64,000 bases of DNA from Microcebus murinus (GCF_040939455.1 NC_134107.1:17857537-17921536); one strand, 5' to 3'; positions 35,330 through 49,474 are shown, counted from the first letter of the stretch. Numbers and translations: made by a program. The notes: generated from the letters alone by a model not told the origin.

Positions 35330-37330
35330 ATTTTTTATTTTATTTACATACATACATTTAAATAACTCTAGTTGTATAAAATATTGAGGTTTTAAAAAAG
35401 ATCCCCATATCATACCATACACATCATTCTGTAAGTTTATTCTCTTTCACATATCATGGAAAAATAACGGTGTGTGTATATATAGAACTACCTAATTTGT
35501 AAACAACTGTGGAATATTTTACGGAATGCCTATACTAAGTTTTATTTTGCTGTTACTTTTGGGAAAATATTTATATGGAGTCCAGTTTTTCATTATCTTA
35601 AGCAATAGCAAAATTGACATTATTGTGTATTCTTTCTGTGTTTTCTGAGGGTAGATACTAAGTAATGGGATTTCTGAGTCATCACATAGACATTCTCAAA
35701 AAAATTTCAATAATAGTAAAACAATCCATCCAGAGGTGACTCCTCCTGTAGTTTGTGTGGTCACCACTTTCTCTCACTGTCTCATCAGTTTTTTCTGTTT
35801 TCATATTGCTAATGTTTTGCCAATCTGATGGATGAAAATAATATATAATTGTTGCGTCAATTTGGCTTATCTGATTATTAGACAGATTTAATATTTTTCC
35901 TGTTTATTCAGACAGTGAGGCTTCCTTTCTTGTGGCACGATGTTGTGTATCTTTTACCTCTCATTCCAATGAACATTTACTATTTTTATTGATGGTTTGT
36001 GGTAGTTCCTTATGTGTTCTCACCTTAACCTTTTGTAATTTATGTTACCATATTTTTCTCAATCTTGTGTCTTAATATTACTTAAAGTATATGCTGACAT
36101 ACATTCATTTAAATTTATAGTAAAATTATAGTAAAAATGATTTTTTTTTCATTTTTTATGATTTTATGTTTTAAGATGACTATCCCCACAACAAAATTAT
36201 AATACTATATTTTACTGTTTCTTACCATATATTTATAGTTAGGATTTTTTAAATCAAAGTGGTGTGGGATAGAATTTTAATATTATTTTTTCAAGTGCAT
36301 CCTTTTTATGATCAATTTATCTTTACTGATTTGAAATAAACGTTTATTTATAATAAGTTGATACATATATATAGGTCTGCTTTTAGCTTTTCTAGGTTTT
36401 TTATTCTTTTCTGTTCATCTCTTTGTCTATTCTGAAAACATCACCTTACTGTTATAATTATGATACCTTTAAAATTTCTGCTGATATCTGGAAACACCTC
36501 CCCTATTTGTGAAATTTCTTTGTCAAATTGTCTTGGCAATTTTTGAACATTTTTCTCTCTTTTAAATTTTAAAATCAGATTATTTCATTGAAAATCATAT
36601 TTAGATTTTCGTTGGAATTGCATTAAATTCTCCATATAGCCTAAAGAAATGAGGAGTGAGCCAATTGTTTGACCAAATCAGCTGTATTGATCTATCACAA
36701 TGTTGGAGACTGCACATCTAGGAACCATGGGTGATTCAGAGAACACCCATGATTTTTGATTTTTCACATTGATTTTCCATTCTACAATCTTGTTGACTTT
36801 TTTGTTTTTTCTAAAAATTTATCTTATCAATTGATTCTTTATGTGTTCTGTGAGGATGGTTATTTTACCTGCAAATAGTGAGAGCTTTTTTCTTTTTAAT
36901 TGTTTTATAATGCTCAGGTTTTATTTACTTTTTCATATTTTAGAATTTTGAAACCTTTTCTATAATGTTAAATACATAAATTATGGACATCTTTATATAG
37001 TTTCTGATTATACTATGAATGTTTCTAATGTTTTAGCACTATATACCCCGTTTCTCTGAAGATTCCTTATATTAAGTTACACAGCTCTTTTTCTTTCTAG
37101 TTCAGAAGGATTTTCTTGTGAGTTACATTTGATCAAATTCTTTTTAAAATTCTATTCAAACAAGGCTTCTCCCTTTAATATGTAAAGATAGTGAATAATT
37201 TTTATAGGCTTTCTAATGTTGAACCATTTCTTAGTAAAAACCCAATTTTCTTTAAAGATACTTAAGCTATATTACTCTTTAGAATTGTGATATATTTCAT
37301 CTGCTAGCCTTTTATGTGGACTTTTTTCTG
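35330..37330 (-). mobile_element. Ancient L1, long diverged segment
   Basis: Reverse-orientation old L1 sequence, T-rich on the + strand: 3' region text around 35560-35870 ('gtagatactaagtaatgggatttctgagtc', 'tttgccaatctgatggatg') followed by ORF2 text around 36590-36900 ('ggaattgcattaaattc', 'tcaattgattctttatgtg', 'gcaaatagtgagagc'). It is heavily decayed and fills the intron upstream of the OR coding exon. Confidence 0.65.
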
Positions 37331-37333
37331 TTT

Positions 37334-37658
37334 AAAACAAAGGTTCCTTGCCAAGCATGGTGGTTCATGCCTGCAATCCTAGCACTTGGGGAGCCTGAGG
37401 TGGGAGAATTGCTTGAGCTCAGGAAATTGAGCCAAGCCTGAGCAAGAGTGAGACCCCATCTGTATTCAAAATAGAAAAAAATTAGCTGGGAATGGTGGTA
37501 TGCACCTGTAGTTCAGCTACCTGGGAGGCTGAGGCAGGAGGATTGCTTGAGCCTAGGATTTTGAGCTTGCAGAGAGCTATGATGCTAATCCACTGTACCC
37601 CAGGAGACAGAGCGACAAAGTGAGACTTTGTCCAAAAAAAGGGAAAAACAATGTTCCT
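37334..37658 (+). mobile_element. Old Alu (AluJ-like) in the OR 5' intron
   Basis: A full-length dimeric Alu runs from about 37349 to 37643 with an old, CpG-depleted sequence. Imperfect target-site duplications flank it: AAAACAAAGGTTCCT (37334-37348) and AAAACAATGTTCCT (37645-37658). It ends about 110 bases before the presumed splice acceptor of the OR exon. Confidence 0.9.
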
Positions 37659-37740
37659 GAGTTCTACCTGTAATTTCTTTTCCTATGTAATATGTTAAAG
37701 TTTAAAGAAAATTAAAGTTGAATACATTATCAATTCCCTA

Positions 37741-37755
37741 TTTTTCTCACTATAG
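37741..37755 (+). promoter_or_regulatory. Predicted splice acceptor of the OR at 37771
   Basis: TTTTTCTCACTATAG, 15 bases before the ATG. Equivalent acceptors precede the other OR coding exons at 25286 and 54665. Confidence 0.55.
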
Positions 37756-37770
37756 ATACTGAAATCCACG

Positions 37771-38715
37771 ATGGCTGATGAAAACTATACAAGAATCACA
37801 GAATTCATTTTCATAGGCTTAAAGTACCATCCTCAACTGCAGGTCTTCCTTTTTCTCCTATTTCTATTATTTTACCTCATTACTATGACAGGAAACTTGG
37901 GCATGATTGTTCTCATCCACATGGATTCCCGCCTTCACACACCTATGTACTTTTTTCTTAGCCACCTGTCCTTTGTGGACATCTGCTTTTCCTCAGTTGT
38001 GGGTCCAAAGATGCTCACTGACTTCTTTGCTGAGAGGAAAGCCATCTCTTTCCTGGGCTGTGCCTTGCAGCAGTGGTTCTTTGGGTTCTTTGTAGCCATT
38101 GAGTGCCTTCTCTTGGCATCCATGGCCTATGACCGCTATGTGGCCATCTGCAACCCGTTACTGTACTCAGTTGCCATGTCCCAGAGACTCTGCATACAGC
38201 TGGTGGTCGGACCCTACACTGCTGGTTTCCTAAACACCATGACTCACACAACAGCTGCTTTTCGACTTCCTTTCTGTCACTCCAATATCATCAATCATTT
38301 CTTCTGTGACATGTCTCCCCTTCTTTCTCTCATATGTGCTGACATATGGATCAACAAATTGTTAGTTTTCATTGTGGCTGGAGCTGTACTAGTCGTCAGT
38401 AGCCTGACTATCATAGTCTCCTATTTTTACATCGTTTCTGCCATCCTGAGGATTCGCTCTGCTGATGGGAGGCGCAAAGCCTTTTCCACCTGCTCTTCCC
38501 ACCTGACGGCTGTTTCTATCTTGTATGGGACTCTCTTCTTTATCTATGTGCGGCCAGGGGCAATTTTTTCCCTGGACCTCAATAAAGTAGTGTCCGTGTT
38601 CTACACATCAGTGATCCCCATGTTGAATCCGCTCATCTACAGCTTGAGAAATAAAGAAGTGAAAGCTGCCATGGGTAGAATGATCGCCAAGAAAAAGTTT
38701 TTCATGAAAATTTAA
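37771..38715 (+). CDS. Intact class II olfactory receptor (OR5-like), 314 aa
   Basis: A seven-helix odorant receptor of sensory-neuron cilia, expected to signal through G-olf and adenylyl cyclase. It has every OR landmark: N-glycosylation site NYT at residue 5, GN in TM1 (41-42), PMYFFL (58-63), Cys97 at the start of TM3 for the loop disulphide, [10 protein letters not shown] (118-127), SY in TM5 (217-218), KAFSTCSSH in TM6 (236-244) and [12 protein letters not shown] in TM7 (283-294). The length is usual. The ATG follows a pyrimidine-rich acceptor, TTTTTCTCACTATAG, ending at 37755, so the coding part is one exon. It is about 85% identical to the protein at 54685-55626. The subfamily is uncertain; OR5G-like is my best recall. 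The ligand is unknown. Confidence 0.96.
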   Translation: MADENYTRITEFIFIGLKYHPQLQVFLFLLFLLFYLITMTGNLGMIVLIHMDSRLHTPMYFFLSHLSFVDICFSSVVGPKMLTDFFAERKAISFLGCALQQWFFGFFVAIECLLLASMAYDRYVAICNPLLYSVAMSQRLCIQLVVGPYTAGFLNTMTHTTAAFRLPFCHSNIINHFFCDMSPLLSLICADIWINKLLVFIVAGAVLVVSSLTIIVSYFYIVSAILRIRSADGRRKAFSTCSSHLTAVSILYGTLFFIYVRPGAIFSLDLNKVVSVFYTSVIPMLNPLIYSLRNKEVKAAMGRMIAKKKFFMKI

Positions 38716-38756
38716 GTTCCTATCAAGAACAGGAAGTAGATCAATGGAAAAGCTTC

Positions 38757-38839
38757 TATACATCTAGACTATACATCCAGACTATACATCCTAGACTATA
38801 CATCTATACATTCAGATAGTCTATACATTAGACTATCTG
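38757..38839. repeat. Short tandem repeat and hairpin after the OR stop codon
   Basis: About four imperfect copies of AGACTATACATC(C) lie 40 bases downstream of the OR stop. The end of the tract holds a perfect 10-bp hairpin: CAGATAGTCT (38813-38822), a 7-base loop, and its complement (38830-38839). Confidence 0.88.
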
Positions 38840-39199
38840 GTGATCATCCCAAGATGTTAAAATATTTGCCAAATTTGTTGTTGGAATAATTTTATCCTTC
38901 CATATGACTTTTATTTTACTATCTCCTTTACAAAAATCTCTATTTCATCATGTGTCTATCAATGACAAAAATTTCTATTACCCAGAGACTCAGAACAATT
39001 CTAATTTTCCTAAATAGCTTCATTGATGGGGATGTGATATAATGTAATAAATGTTAGGATCACCTAGTTACTAACACTATCACACTAGTTAGAATAATGT
39101 GAGTGTCCAGACTAGGTATGATTCATTGGAACAGCATACATATTACACATTCCTATATACACAATTCAACATGTCAAACAGAACAGGTCACTTAGCTTA
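38840..39199. other. 3' flank of the OR gene
   Basis: AT-rich; likely 3' UTR or intergenic. No clear terminator or polyadenylation site chosen. Confidence 0.35.
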
Positions 39200-39564
39200 T
39201 GAATCATTTTATTTTATTTTATTTTTTTTTTGAGACGGAGTCTCGCTTTGTTGCCCAGGCTAGAGTGAGTGCCGTGGCGTCAGCCTAGCTCACAGCAACC
39301 TCAATCTCCTGGCTCAAGCGATCCTCCTGCCTCAGCCTCCCAAGTAGCTGGGACTACAGGCATTCGCCACCATGCCCGGCTAATTTTTTTTGTATATATT
39401 AGTTGGCCAATTAATTTCTTTCTATTTATAGTGGAGACGGGGTCTCGCTCTTGCTCAGGCTGGTTTTGAACTCCTGACCTCGAGCAATCCGCCCGCCTCG
39501 GCCTCCCAGAGAGCTAGGATTACAGGCGTGAGCCACCGCGCCCGGCCTGAATCATTTTATTTTA
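39200..39564 (-). mobile_element. Young strepsirrhine Alu with 17-bp TSD
   Basis: TGAATCATTTTATTTTA is present at 39200-39216 and 39548-39564. Between them is a full-length Alu in reverse orientation starting with a T-rich tail and ending GAGCCACCGCGCCCGGCC. The right monomer carries the GTGGCGTCAGCCTAGCTC block and the linker is TTAGTTGGCCAATTAATTTC-like, both strepsirrhine features. CpGs are well preserved, so it is recent. Confidence 0.96.
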
Positions 39565-40849
39565 CTTAAAGAATTCCCCAGATTATATTCTCTTTAATTT
39601 CTTTTATGCTCATCTTCTTTATTCGTGTTCTCTATAAATAAAGTAAGTCATAGTCATTGCAGAAAAACTAAAAATATAAACAAGCAAATAAGTAAAAATA
39701 ATAAGAGTAAAAACCCTGTAATATTCTTCCATCCAGAGACAAATCCTATTATAATTTCCAGATGCTTCTCTACATAGTTCACTCAAGTTGTTTAAACTCT
39801 TAATATTATTACTTTATATTTTATTTTCCCCTAGGTTTTGATGAGAAATATAAATAGGGGTAGCTTACTAAAGAAATTAGAAATAAAATGCAAAAATGTG
39901 AATGAGAAAAGCAAAAACCTTTTACAAAGCCAGAGGCAATGGGTTTTGAAAAGTCAGAGGTGAATTAAAATACCAAAGATTCATATAAATATTTTCATGT
40001 TAGTCTTTTTTATCATTTCCAAATTCATAAAAGAAATAAGAAATATAGTAGATAAAATTTACAATTATTTTTAGCATCTCTCTGTCTCTCAAAAACATTT
40101 TGAAGAATTCTAGAGGAATTATAATTATTTTCATGGAAAATTAAACAATGTTAGAAAAGTGCCTATTTGATACAAACCAGAGTCTTGCAGGCATGTTAGC
40201 CCTGCTAGTTGGACATGATCTAAAAATATAAAATTTATGTCTAGATTATAGAAGTATCTATATCTGGGTAAGAAAACTAAGGCAGCATAAAGGCATTTAA
40301 GTAGTGACACAAGGAGTAACTTTGGTGTAGATTTATCTCAAGTCCTGCCCAAATGGGTGTCATGATGAGGTTGCTGAATAAGCAAATGCTTTCTCAGGCA
40401 ATGTGGATGGAATGAGTGTCATAATCCTTCCTTCCATTCTAGGTATACTTGAAACTGCTTTAAGTATTGCCATTATTATAAGGATAGCACTTTATAGGGA
40501 TTGATGATGGAGTGGTTTGAGTTCAGAAAGGGTGAGCAGGCTGTACAGAGAACTGGACACCTGGACATATGGAGTTGATATATAGACTAGGGGGAATAAT
40601 GGATTCAGTACCGCATTTGTTCCAGAGAGAAGGAACAAGTCATGCACTGGATAACCAGAGAGACAGAAATAGTTCCAATAAGATGATCTTAAAAGAGTCC
40701 ATATTTTAGTTGAGACAGTTCTTCTGTTTAATTTAAATTTATCACTTATCTTTGAAGTAATTAATTAGATGGGGAATGGATGAGCAATATCTGATGTGAA
40801 TATATTTTCTGCTAATAACAAAATAAGGTGATCTTTTTTGTTTATTTTT
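39565..40849. other. AT-rich intergenic DNA
   Basis: No coding or repeat feature that I can support. Confidence 0.4.
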
Positions 40850-41575
40850 CGCAGAATGGAAAATTACCAGTCTGAGTTATGCCTCACAGTGGAGGTTCAT
40901 TACATTCTTGTGTCTGGTCAGTGGTTTCTCTTGTCATCATGGTTTACACGTATCTTCTGGAACTCAGTGGTCTATGTGGCTGCCATGTTACACAGATGCT
41001 GTGCTAGTGTCATGGGTAGGCTTTATGCTGCTGGGCTCATGAAAGCCATAATGTTTCATGACAGCTCTTGATTTCTAATTCTTCTCCAGCATCATGTCTG
41101 AGACATCAGCCTACTATTCATCCTTGAGTATTTTGACACCTGATCCAACATATTTTTACTTAAAATTATTTTATCATGGAATATTTAAATATAAAAAATA
41201 ATATAACAGTGTAATGATTCCCCATGTCTCCATCATCCAGATTGTTACTCTTTAATTGCAGAGATAATCTGGAGCTATAGCTGATTTCAGTGGCCTAACC
41301 ATCTGGATATTATTTATTTACTTCTTTACTGCCATTGTGAGAATCCATTCTGCTGCTGGAAAGCACAGCCTCCTCCTCTTGTTTTTGTCATAAATGGTCT
41401 GTATCCTGGATGGAAGTCACTTACACATCTTTATCCAGGATGGAAATCAGATCCCACATTTCATGCTGGGAGTTGGCGTGGCTCTTTCCAGTGGAGAATC
41501 AGTGTTCTGCATTGTGATGTCTCTGAGAGTGAGTCCTGTCATCAGTATGATTATCTATAAAGAAGATCTTTTGTC
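40850..41575 (+). pseudogene. Heavily decayed olfactory receptor relic
   Basis: From 41275 the text follows the TM5-TM7 part of the neighbouring OR genes: 'ttcagtggcctaaccatc', 'actgccattgtgagaatccattctgctgctgg' (compare [11 protein letters not shown]), then 'ggtctgtatcctggatgg' (SILYGT region), 'gtgttctgcattgtgatg' (VFYTAVI) and 'cctgtcatcagtatgattatctata' (PMLNPLIYS). An AT-rich old L1-like fragment interrupts it at about 41140-41270. The part before that may hold the TM3-TM4 region but is less sure. There is no usable frame. It is older than the pseudogene at 25.3 kb. Confidence 0.5.
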
Positions 41576-44500
41576 AAGACCTAAATTGATATCCAGTCAG
41601 GGAAATGGGGAAAAAGAGAAAAGAGCTTCCAAGCAAAGCGAATGGACTTGCAATATTCCTATGATTCTAGGGCACTTAGTGATGTTTCTGAATGAATGGA
41701 CGAAGGAGTAGCTGCCTAATATCAGCATTTACATTCTACTGTTTGGGCTACCACCCCCTTCCTTCCTTTCCATTAACAGGAATAACAGCTCAGACCTCAT
41801 GCTCAGCAAGTCAAATTCCACTTCCAGGAGATTTCCCTCCATCATAAATTTAAACCACAAACATTTCCTCGAGGCTCTGTTATCAGATCTCTGCACCCAA
41901 GGAAGATTCTTGAGCATTCTGCTATCTGCTGACTCTCCCCCCACAGTAGAATTTCTAATCTCTAAGTTTAATACTGTAGGGTTCACTCATAAATATGATG
42001 TTTTTTATTATGATTTTGTAATTCTATAAATATGCAACATTTATAGAAAAGACCCTTCTTCACCTAAGTTGGCTAACCATGGGCCAGTCATAGTCCCAAT
42101 CTGGTTATTGGGATCCAGTTAGCTTTGATTCCACCCAGCGCCCAAAGGGTTCTCTGTGAGTTCTATGTAACCCTTGGGATGAGTGAAGAAACACTGGATA
42201 CCTCTGAAGCAATCTGGTTTAGTTAACTACAGTGTAACTGACCTTCTTGAACGAATTTCCTGGTCATTAGTGGCCACTCTGATTCTCAACAGTGACTGAT
42301 CTGAATCACACTCTAGCATTTTCCTGCTATAACACTTGACCCTGGCATCCCTGGGGAGCTATAGCAATGAGAGTAATAATGTATGTAGGACAGAGGATTG
42401 GATTGTGTTCATCTCATAATGTCTGGAGACACCACTGGGATGGGATAAACCACATTTTCTGTATTGTTCAAAGAAGGAAAGTTCTATAAACAATTGAAGG
42501 AAGAATTTCTGGTCCGTGACGGGGATGCAAAGCTGATTTTAAGCATCTGTGCATCGAAAATCTCTCTTCATGCAGCGCACAAACTTCAGAATGAATCAGG
42601 CATCGTCAGGTCTTCCTCAGGTGTTTAAAACCTTCTCCAAAACACATTGTGATTATATGTACAGACACAATGCTTTCTCTAAAGATGTTGATATTTTATG
42701 AGTAGCTCATGCAAGGAATGATCTGTGAGACATATTTAGATGGGAGGGGGCCATTATGTGAATGGAGACTGATATATTAGTAACGACAATCTCTTTGAAT
42801 CTCAGGAACAATTTGAATGCAAAATATAATGGGTTGAAAGCAAATCTCATGATGCTGACAGACAACAGACTCGTCTATAATGTAGCAAGAGATCCTGCTT
42901 TGTGTGATGAGGGGTTCTGTGCCCTCTTAGAGCGTCCAGATATCACTTTCTCCAACCATGGTTTTTACCATCTTCCTTTTTTTAATGGTGAGGCAAAATA
43001 ATGTTTTTTTGAATTAAGAAAATGTTTCAACTTACTTAAATTATGGGATAATTTAATGTATACATTGAGTAAAAATTCTACAAAGTTATTGTAGAATATT
43101 TGGAAAGTAGAATAGGAAGAAGATAAAACTCATGAGTAATTTTACTACTCGTAAATAAAAATAGTGGCAAAATATATCAAAAGGGATACTTTTATTTCTA
43201 ATATTTTATATGTGTATAGTATATATAGAACTCAGAAATATATAAATGAAGTTTATTTTATAAGATGATAGGATTTTGAAAAACACATGTTCTTGTAATA
43301 TGATATTGTTCATATGGATAATCTATGTTAAATCTATTGTTTATATTCTTCCAGTACTTTAAAATATATGTATAAATAATATTTTATAATAAATTTTTGT
43401 ATTAAATATTATTTAGCCTGCTTTAGACTAAATTGTAAATCCTAAATATTTTGAATAATTTATTTGCTACTAAATATTCTTCATAACAAGAATTATTTTT
43501 CATTGTCAAATAAATCATTAGGTTAACAAATATGCATGAGGTAACTCTTAATTAGTAGGTATAATCAGGTTACACAAGTAAGGCTTACATATTTCAAAAT
43601 TTAAAATTTAGAACAAATATAAACATTACAGATAATTTTTTTAAAAATTTAATTCACCTATGAAATGAGGATAACATTATTTAGGGCATTATATTATCAT
43701 CAAAATTAAATTATATAAGTAAGTGCTCAGAAAATGTTGGCTAATGTTTCTATTATTATTATTGATTTTTTTAGTTTGGTAAGAATTCCATTAGTTTGGT
43801 CATCTTTATGGATATTAGAAAGGTATAGAACATCATCTGCTCCTGATCAAAGTTTATATAATTTTATTAGCCTAGAAATAGAGGAATTCTTCCTTAGAAT
43901 ATATCTTTAGGAGATACTTCTTATTTATCATCAGAGTCTAGCACAGTGTCTAGCACAGAGTGTTGTTCAATAAAAGTTTATTAAATCCCACTGAGTATAT
44001 CAGGGTGTTGTTTTCTTCAGTGCCATTTTAGAAGGAATGCAATGAAGAATTAGCTCCTAAAGTTGATTAATCCTTCTCTAGTTTCTCTGTTATTAAATCT
44101 TTCCTCAAAATGGCGTTACATCTTGAATTTTTAAAAACCTAGTTTTAAATATTAGTTTTATTTTACATAAGGGTCAAACTTTGTTCATGTTATTCTTAAA
44201 ACATCTTTCTTTCTTTTTTACTTCTTTTGTTTAACTAAAGTCACCTCCTATTAACACAGTCTCAGTGAATATAGCATGTGTTCAAATAAAGAATAGACAA
44301 CACTCCTAGTAAAAAAAGACTTGTATTGGTGTCTCCTTAAGGTGTTGATAAATGTTTTCACTAGATGGCAGCATCAACTTGAGTCAATACAATAAAATTG
44401 TCCACTCAAGATTTCTTTAGTAATTGAAAGTGCTACTAAAATGACAGATTTGGAAAAAGCATTAAAGTATAAGAATCAGTTATGGAAGCCAGTTAAATCA

Positions 44501-45503
44501 TATACAAATTTTGCATGTTCGTGTCTATCAGCATTTATTCCATATGAAAAGACTGGAGCTTTCTTGAGATTTTCTAAAGTTCACAGCACATGAAAATTTA
44601 ATATCACCAAACTGCTTTAACACTCATTTCTTTTGATTATGAAATGAGAGTATAAAGGAAGAAAGTGACATGTAATGGAATTATTTCTATGACATGTAAT
44701 GGAATTATGATATACCTTTTCTAGAAACATACAATTCAGAGCTTTTTACTGTGTCAAACATTCCTTACATCATCATAACAATTATAAATTTAAAAAACTC
44801 TCTGTAACATTAGCTGCAAATAATTTTCCTAGTTTGTCCTTTGCTACTTTTAAAATCAATAAAAATGAGTAAAATTTGTTGCTTTTTTAAATTACGACTT
44901 CCATCTTTAAAAATTGATCACAGATTAGGCATATTTGGCAAATATTTATTTTTGTGTTCCTATGGTTTTCACATATTTGTGTTTTACTCTAAATCATGCA
45001 GAAATTTTAAAATACATAAAAAGTAATGTTCTATGATGGGATAATACTTACATATTAATAATGGTGGTAATTGTAAAATTCTATGACATTGAGCTATTGA
45101 AACACTCTTTAAGAACAGGTAATGTTATAAAACTCTTTAGTAACAGGTGATATCGTTAAGTCCTTTAAAGATCATTTTATTATAAGACAACTCTCTAAAG
45201 TAGGAATTATCTTTATTCAAGATGTAAGGAAATCTAAGGTTTATAAAAGTGAAGTGACTTTCCTAAAGTTACGTGGTAGGAAATGGCAGACACGGATGTC
45301 AAAATAAATTCTGCTTGGTTCTCAAGCTCCCCTTATTTTCATCAAACTGTCTCCCTTACCATATAGATTTTTATTAGGAAACATATAGCTAGATGGTATC
45401 AGTTTACTCAGTCATCTGTTTTAGTGCCTATAGAGCTTTGCTCTAATGCTTATTTATCTATTAATAGAATGCTTATTATTTAGCATGTCTGATCTTTTGT
45501 GCC
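41576..45503. other. Intergenic, AT-rich
   Basis: No gene recognised. MIR relics lie at about 43925-43990 (+, 'gtctagcacagtgtctagcacag..aataaaagttt') and 45070-45340 (-). A CTCF-like TCACTAGATGGCAGC lies at 44358-44372. A 79-codon frame at 42762-43001 matches no family I know. Confidence 0.4.
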
Positions 45504-45862
<359 letters not shown>

Positions 45863-46261
45863 GGTATTTTTCATAATGTATTTCCTAGTGAAATGTTTTA
45901 TATAAATTTAGAATCCTTTTTTCAATGAAAATTTAATTTTGAAAAATATAATCCTTATACAAATCTGTTAATTTCTCAATACAAATTTTCTATAGAAAAT
46001 CATCAACTGGAGTAACTGAATTGAATTAGTAATTTATTTTCTTTTGACAATTCCTTACCCAATATTACTGAAAAAAAATTAATAGATTGTTTTGGTCATG
46101 AATGCACTTCAGTTTATAAGAACATGAGGAAATTAGCTGAATTACTTTGACATCCAGCTAAATTCTTCTCATTTTCTGGTGTTTTCTGCATTCTTCACCT
46201 CATGTCACAAACTCTTGCAAAGAATGGACATTGATCAGAGATGGTATTCAAATTATAACTG
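45863..46261. other. Intergenic between Alus
   Basis: AT-rich; nothing recognised. Confidence 0.35.
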
Positions 46262-46905
<644 letters not shown>

Positions 46906-47722
46906 AAAACACACAAAAAAATATTACTAGCAGGAAAAAGGTGTTGACCCATCAGAAAAAAATGCTGGCTTAAACAGGGTCCTAGATCCTCCTGCTGTAC
47001 CATTTATCATCTCTTTGGTAGCTATATTGTAGAGAAATCTGGTGTTGGAGTAGAGTGGTTGGGGCGATCCAGAGGTTGGTGGGCATGGGAAGTGTTAAGA
47101 CAGAAAACTGTGTTTCAGAGAGTTTAGATGTATTTTGATATTTAACTGCTGGTTCATCCATACCAGTGCCACTCTGGACACTATAAATATCTGTTGAACT
47201 AAGTAAGTTAGGATCTCCATCATTTATGGTCACAGTCTGGTAAGAGATGGTGAATCTCATGCAAAACCGCCATAACAAAAGTTTGCATTGACCAGTTCCA
47301 TATGCAAGCTCACCCCATGTTTTGAAATTTAGAGAGAGAGATTGCTTTGGACTACAGAAGTCAGAAGGAAGGGTTTATGTTGAGGACGTCATGTTTAAGC
47401 TGTCCTGAAGACTGGGTTGCATTTTGACTGGTCCCACTTTGACATAAAATGTAACCAAAGATTCAGAGGCAGGAGGAGTGGGTAGCTGCCATTTGATTAA
47501 ACCGCAGTCAGTAAAGACTGGGGTGGGATACAATGTTGGAAAGATAATTATTTGGCAGGATTTGTGAAGTCTTGCAGATTACGGAATTCAGATCACTCTG
47601 AACATATTCTGTTCTTAGAAGGCTTTTTATGTCTCCATCTCATTCACCATGGAAACCTGTGCTGGGTGCATGGGGGCAGAAAGTGGAGGCATGGAAGCCT
47701 GCAAGAATGCTCAGGGTCTAGG
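46906..47722. other. Unassigned sequence with a 98-codon - strand frame
   Basis: A - strand frame at 46982-47278 is open for 98 codons, but I recognise no domain and see no homologous flank. Treated as intergenic. Confidence 0.3.
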
Positions 47723-47868
47723 TCTGGAGTTCTCAACACTGGGATACCCCAGAGATTCTGATTATGATCGAATGGAACCTAGTATCTTATCTTATTTATC
47801 ATATTAATAAAAACTTCTCAAGGTGGTTCTAATACACAGGCAGGTTGGGAATAACTGCTCTAGACCAA
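47723..47868 (+). mobile_element. MER5A-like DNA transposon relic
   Basis: The ends are the inverted-repeat text of MER5 ('gagttctcaacactgg' at the left, 'caggttgggaataactgctct' at the right) with the middle 'agattctgattatgatcgaatggaacctagtatc'. This is a non-autonomous hAT-Charlie element. Confidence 0.65.
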
Positions 47869-49416
47869 AGTTCCCTTCATTGGAGTCTGAAGCCTCTTTT
47901 GTTATATTATTTGTGGATCCAAAATTTTATGATGATTTTTTTAATTATTAAAATCATTTTAATAATTTAAAGATTATAAAGACAAATCCTCTTATTCATT
48001 ACAAAAAAATGCCTTTTTTCTTTTTGGAAGAGTTGGCACTTCACAATTGAAGAATATTTTTGTAATGCTTTAGTGGGTTACATTCATTAAACTGCGTTCC
48101 ATAAATCTCTGGGTATCTGCACCAGTTCTCTCACCTGGTCCGAACAGCAACATATATTTCCTTTGAAAGGCGTGTATATAAAGATGATTTTGAGAAGCAC
48201 TTGTCAGGGTTGAAATAATAAAAGATTAAATGGTATACATTCTTCGACACCCCATCAAAGAGAATCCCTTCTGTTAAAACAAAATAAAATGAAGACTGGA
48301 ATTGAGAATTCCCGGAGCAGATAAAAGCCAGTAAAGCCAAGGAAGCAAACTTGGCCTTGCTTGATTTGCAAATATAAGTGAAACTTAACTTGGGCTATAT
48401 TTTGGTAAATTCCTATATGAAAGAAAAATGAAACTTAAGCTCAATCAATCAGAAGCTACCGATTGACTTACAGTTTTACAATCAGGGACCTTCAATGGGA
48501 TAGATCCAATAAGGCAACTACATAGTTGTGACCAGTCAAGTATTTTCTTTGCTTTGCTTCCATGTTCACCCTACAAAGGCCTTTCCCTTGTGTTGCCTTG
48601 GCATAGCCCAAAACTACCTATTTTGGTGCTTTCTAATTCATTATTATATAGATTATATATTGAGTTATTATTTCACCATAGTAATATGTATATATGCATG
48701 TATGTATATGTAACTAAAAAAAGTATTCAAAATCCATGGGAAAAGTACTTTTAAAATTTGGGAATATAATGTGAAGTAGGAAGAAGAAAAAGTGAAAAGA
48801 TCGACATGATTGAAAAGAATTATTTTATAGTGAAAGTTTTAGATTCCTCTTTTTAACTCTGTCTCTTTTCCCTCCATCTGTCCCCCTTGACCTGACAACA
48901 AACTTGAATTTCTGGAGTCACTACCCTAAGTGGAAATTCAATGGAGCCCTCTCATGTCTCCTCTTTCCTGACAATCAAGTCCATGACTGGGATGTCTTCT
49001 TCCATTTGGTAAACTTCTTGTTTTGAAAACCCTTGGAAAATCATATACCTCAGTTATTTTTTCAACTAAAATTTAAAAACTAATTTTATGAAAAATAAAG
49101 CGGCATTTTTAGTATTTTCTTGACTTCATTCTTCAACTGAGTCCTTCTTTCCTTTGTCTTTTTTCTTCTAAGTATATTAATTATTGATTAATTTTTTTAA
49201 AAACAAATTTCATTTTTAGTGAAAATTAACCAACAAGCCAAAAGTGAAGCAAACCAGTGAAATATGTCCCTTTCACTATGCTTCATCTTCTTACCTATAT
49301 TCTTCCAGAAAGTTAATTCTTACAGCATCATTTCATAAGGAATTTATTGGCAATTACAGTTAAATGAAAATATGAGATGCAGTTTTATATCAAAATTATG
49401 TCACTCTCAAATTTAC

Positions 49417-49417
<1 letters not shown>
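47869..49417. other. AT-rich intergenic DNA
   Basis: No coding, RNA or repeat feature that I can support. Confidence 0.4.

Positions 49418-49474
<57 letters not shown>
49418..49474. repeat. (CTAT)n microsatellite, about 14 units
   Basis: An uninterrupted tetranucleotide run of about 57 bp. A pure tract of this length is likely polymorphic. Confidence 0.97.
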
